Positions 61,660 to 64,000 of a DNA stretch of 64,000 nt are shown in pieces; positions within the stretch are counted from its first letter, which is position 1, and each line of letters begins with the position of its first letter. The notes beneath the pieces are model-generated. The model saw only the letters and a list, made by a program, of their open reading frames with translations. It did no database searches and was not told the origin of the DNA. The position numbers were made by a program, and so were the translations under genes. The stretch is from Kingdonia uniflora (lineage: Eukaryota > Streptophyta > Magnoliopsida > Ranunculales > Circaeasteraceae). The stretch spans positions 2,046,001 to 2,110,000 of the forward strand of contig JACGCM010001245.1 in assembly GCA_014058105.1 (NCBI GenBank), in the 5' to 3' direction.

Positions 61660-62190
61660 CGTAGACAATACATAGATTAAAGTATAGATTATACTCGCTT
61701 TCAATCGACATCATACCAGTTAAATCAAGGATAACACTTGGTTTTGCTTATTTTACTAAATCTTCTGAGATTAAACAAAGGTAACACTTGTTTTCAATCG
61801 AGGGACTCTACCTGACATAAGATAAAGCAAAGGTAAAACTAGCTTTCATCTCTTTCAATATGCCTGTGACATCATACTAGTTAAATAAAGGATAACACTT
61901 GGTTTGGCTGACTCTACTAAAAATTCTGAGATTAGAATAAGGTAGCACTTATTTTCAATTGAGGGACTCTACCAGACATAAGATAAAGCAAAGGTAACAC
62001 TAGCTTTCATCTCTTTTAATATGTCTGCAACATTCTACCAGTTAAATTTAAGTTACGCCTGGTTTGACTAAATCTACTCAATTCCAAGATTGAAACGAAG
62101 GTGATACTAATTTTCAATCGAAGAGCTCAACTAGACATAAGATAAAACAAATTAGGTAAAACTAGCTTTTATCTCTCAACATGTCTGCAA
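61660..62190 (+). repeat. 160-bp tandem repeat, unit C
   Basis: Starts of the ttaaat.aagga block are at 61,722, 61,883 and 62,043, a 160-161 bp period. Monomers are more diverged than in B. Confidence 0.9.
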
Positions 62191-62224
62191 ACATAATATT
62201 TCTTTTCTGGTTTACATACAGCCA

Positions 62225-63682
62225 CTATAATGGATATTGTTTTGCTGTTGGGTTGTCAGCTACCCTTTCCCCTACAATAGGTGGTCGACTAGCCATAAAT
62301 TCTTGAGCATGAGAAATTACAATAATCCTGCCCTGCTCTATCAATTCAGCAGGATGAGGGCCTAGATCCATCCCCATGGAACTCATGCAATCTCCTCGAT
62401 CTATATCAACCTTGCAGATACATCCCTTTTCTAACATACAGTCAAGCAAGGTATCTCTCTCAAACTCAAGTCTTTTAACTTCTTCTACAAAATAAGCAAT
62501 CACCGCCCAAAGTAATTCTGAATGCGATGCCTGAGTTACAATTGAGTGAGAGAAAATTGTCCTTGACCTCAGAAGGCGATCTTTTATCCTCTTGTACCAT
62601 ATTTTTTGACTCTCTATTTCTCTGTCAATTCAATCTATAAAAGTAATATTCTTTGTAGATTTTTTTAATAGCTTTAGCTAACTCAGCTTGATTAGTCACC
62701 ACCAAATCAGCCACCTGAATGCGAATTACATCAATTTCCCTGCTCAGTTCTTCCACATTCAGAGTTTTCTTTAACAATTTTTCTTTCTGCTGTATAAAAA
62801 TATCCTTCCCTTTGATAGTCCCCCTAGTGCTTATTCCCTGAAAAGAGCAGTATCCAGCTTCTTTTCGCACTCCCTTAACTTCTCATTCCCCTTTTATACA
62901 TGACCTTCGATTCGAGCCACATCTCCCTCCAAATCTCTTATTCGAACTGATAGACTAATAACATTACCTTGAACAAGGGAAACCCTAGCCTCATTTTTTC
63001 TCTTCCTCGAGCGCTCCCCAGCTTCGGCGTTCCTGACATGCATGTTGGCCTGCACCAATTTAGCCTTCAGTTGTGTTACCCTTCCATTCAACTCATTACA
63101 TATTCGTTGAACCATCCAAAATTCCATATCCGTAGCATGTAAGGCTATTGACAGCTGGTTAACTGTAACTTCAGATGCAGATAGATCATCTTGAGCTCTC
63201 TTCAATTCGATATCTTTATCAACCAATCTCTTCTACAATCGCTCCAGCTCACTCATGCTATTCGTTAGATCAATTCAAATTTTCTCTTTAATGTTCATTT
63301 TCTTGATCAAATCATTTTTTAAACTGACCACTGACCAATTTAAAGCTTCTTTCGATCTCTGTAGAGCCTGTATACGGTAACGGGCCATGTCAGCCTCCCT
63401 ACACTTTACCTTCAATGCATCATTCTGGCTTTTATGTTTCGCGGCATGTTCTTTTAACTCCTCGTGCTCTTTTAGCCCTTTCTCAATTTTGGCATCCTTC
63501 ATCTCAATCTGCAGAGTTAGGTCGATAACAGTCTGTGATACCTCAACAAACTTGAAGTGCACCTTCACATGTTGATCTTCTCTATCTTCATTCACCTCTC
63601 TGATCTTATCAAACCCCTCTGAAAATTCTTGGTTACATTGGCGAGCGTCATCTTCGCGCAAGTGAGCTGACTCCAATTGAAC
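62225..63682 (-). pseudogene. aORF2 of unit C: antisense coiled-coil protein, best 3' end
   Basis: Pieces are 63,275-63,682 (QCNQEFSEGFDKIREVNE, EDQHVKVHFKFVEVSQ, LKEHEELKEHAAKHKSQ), 62,894-63,226 (NAEAGERSRKRKNEAR), 62,625-62,870 and 62,225-62,503 (VEEVKRLEFERDTLLD, MGMDLGPHPAELIEQGR, EFMASRPPIVGERVAD, stop at 62,225). The tgcag acceptor before 63,682 is intact. It defines the full order of aORF2: coiled coil, basic stretch, coiled coil, then a conserved non-helical tail. Function unknown. Confidence 0.72.
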
Positions 63683-64000
63683 CTGCACATGACAGTTACA
63701 TCATATCAAGTTTGATTCAGAATACTCAATCACTACATATGACTCATTGCTAACAAGATATCTATTTTCCGACATCTACTGAAACTACTTCTAAACTTAA
63801 GGTCGAAGTACAATCTCGGGTGGATGTTCCATTAAACATAGTTCCAAGCCTAAGGTATACTTTCTCTATATTTTAGTTTGTCAAACAAAATGTTTATATC
63901 CTTGTGCACATCATTCCAGTGCCATTTGCCTCTAACTCGGTAATGGTTTTTTGGTCCATCTCTATACTCTATTTATTACTTTGTAGCTCTATACTAATGA
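63683..64000 (-). other. Intron or spacer upstream of aORF2, unit C
   Basis: Non-coding and collinear with 31,308-31,630 of B (shared aaacttaaggtcgaagtaca). aORF1 of C should begin right of the window. Confidence 0.55.

Larger units (their letters stand above)
55199..64000 (+). mobile_element. Tat-type Ty3/gypsy element C, 3' end outside the window
   Basis: The unit has LTR4, primer-binding site, gag, PR, RT, two RNase H domains, integrase, 160-bp repeats and aORF2, and is cut by the window edge before aORF1. It has unique, non-Tat DNA on its left, so it is an independent insertion. The candidate duplication is ACTTC at 55,194-55,198; the partner would be right of the window, about 6 kb on. 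Confidence 0.88.

Noticed and set aside
1..64000. tRNA, rRNA or snRNA genes
   Set aside because: I saw no cloverleaf with proper A and B boxes and no rRNA segment. The only tRNA-related sequences are the primer-binding sites. A covariance-model scan was not possible.

Overview
This window is plant nuclear DNA, almost certainly from a eudicot. It is AT-rich, has no intact host gene, and is built nearly entirely from nested, decayed transposable elements. The lineage cannot be named from the sequence alone. Every coding region I can recognise is broken by stops or frameshifts; many stops sit where the family has a Gln or Trp codon, as expected from decay of methylated C.

Layout. (1) Positions 1-36,767 hold a run of Ty3/gypsy elements of the Tat type: Z (1-6,686, 3' part only), A (6,687-25,355) and B (25,356-36,767). 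They are separated by single LTRs (LTR1 6,687-11,489, LTR2 24,733-25,355, LTR3 36,156-36,767), not by pairs. Each unit runs LTR, gag, PR-RT-RNase H-second RNase H-integrase, a 160-bp tandem repeat, then a 6-7 kb 3' region carrying two genes on the minus strand (aORF2 then aORF1 in window order), a polypurine tract and an LTR. LTR1 is split in its TATA box by a 4.2-kb sequence that looks like a solo LTR of a chromovirus. (2) LTR3 ends exactly inside the gag reading frame of a Ty1/copia element, which continues to about 48.9 kb. That copia is also broken by a second Tat-related array (G2, 38,518-46,169, four LTRs, flanked by the 5-bp duplication CATAT) and by an hAT-type MITE (46,696-47,045, 8-bp duplication). 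(3) Positions 48.9-55.2 kb hold a MULE-like non-autonomous element with a 9-bp duplication (49,729-50,480), a fragment of LINE reverse transcriptase, a possible CACTA end, and a minus-strand fragment of a host gene for an EDR1-domain Raf-like MAPKKK (about 52,680-54,075). (4) From 55,199 a fourth Tat element, C, starts with a full LTR and primer-binding site and runs off the right edge inside its 3' minus-strand gene region.

How the parts relate. The copia copy is the oldest scaffold: the Z-A-B run, G2 and the MITE are all inserted into it, so its missing 5' half should lie left of this window. LTR1 and LTR2 are of one subtype and LTR3 and LTR4 of another, so B has a mixed LTR pair and the run has been rearranged after insertion. 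The features most worth following up are the two antisense genes carried by all four Tat units, the two independent arrays with shared LTRs, and the host kinase fragment.
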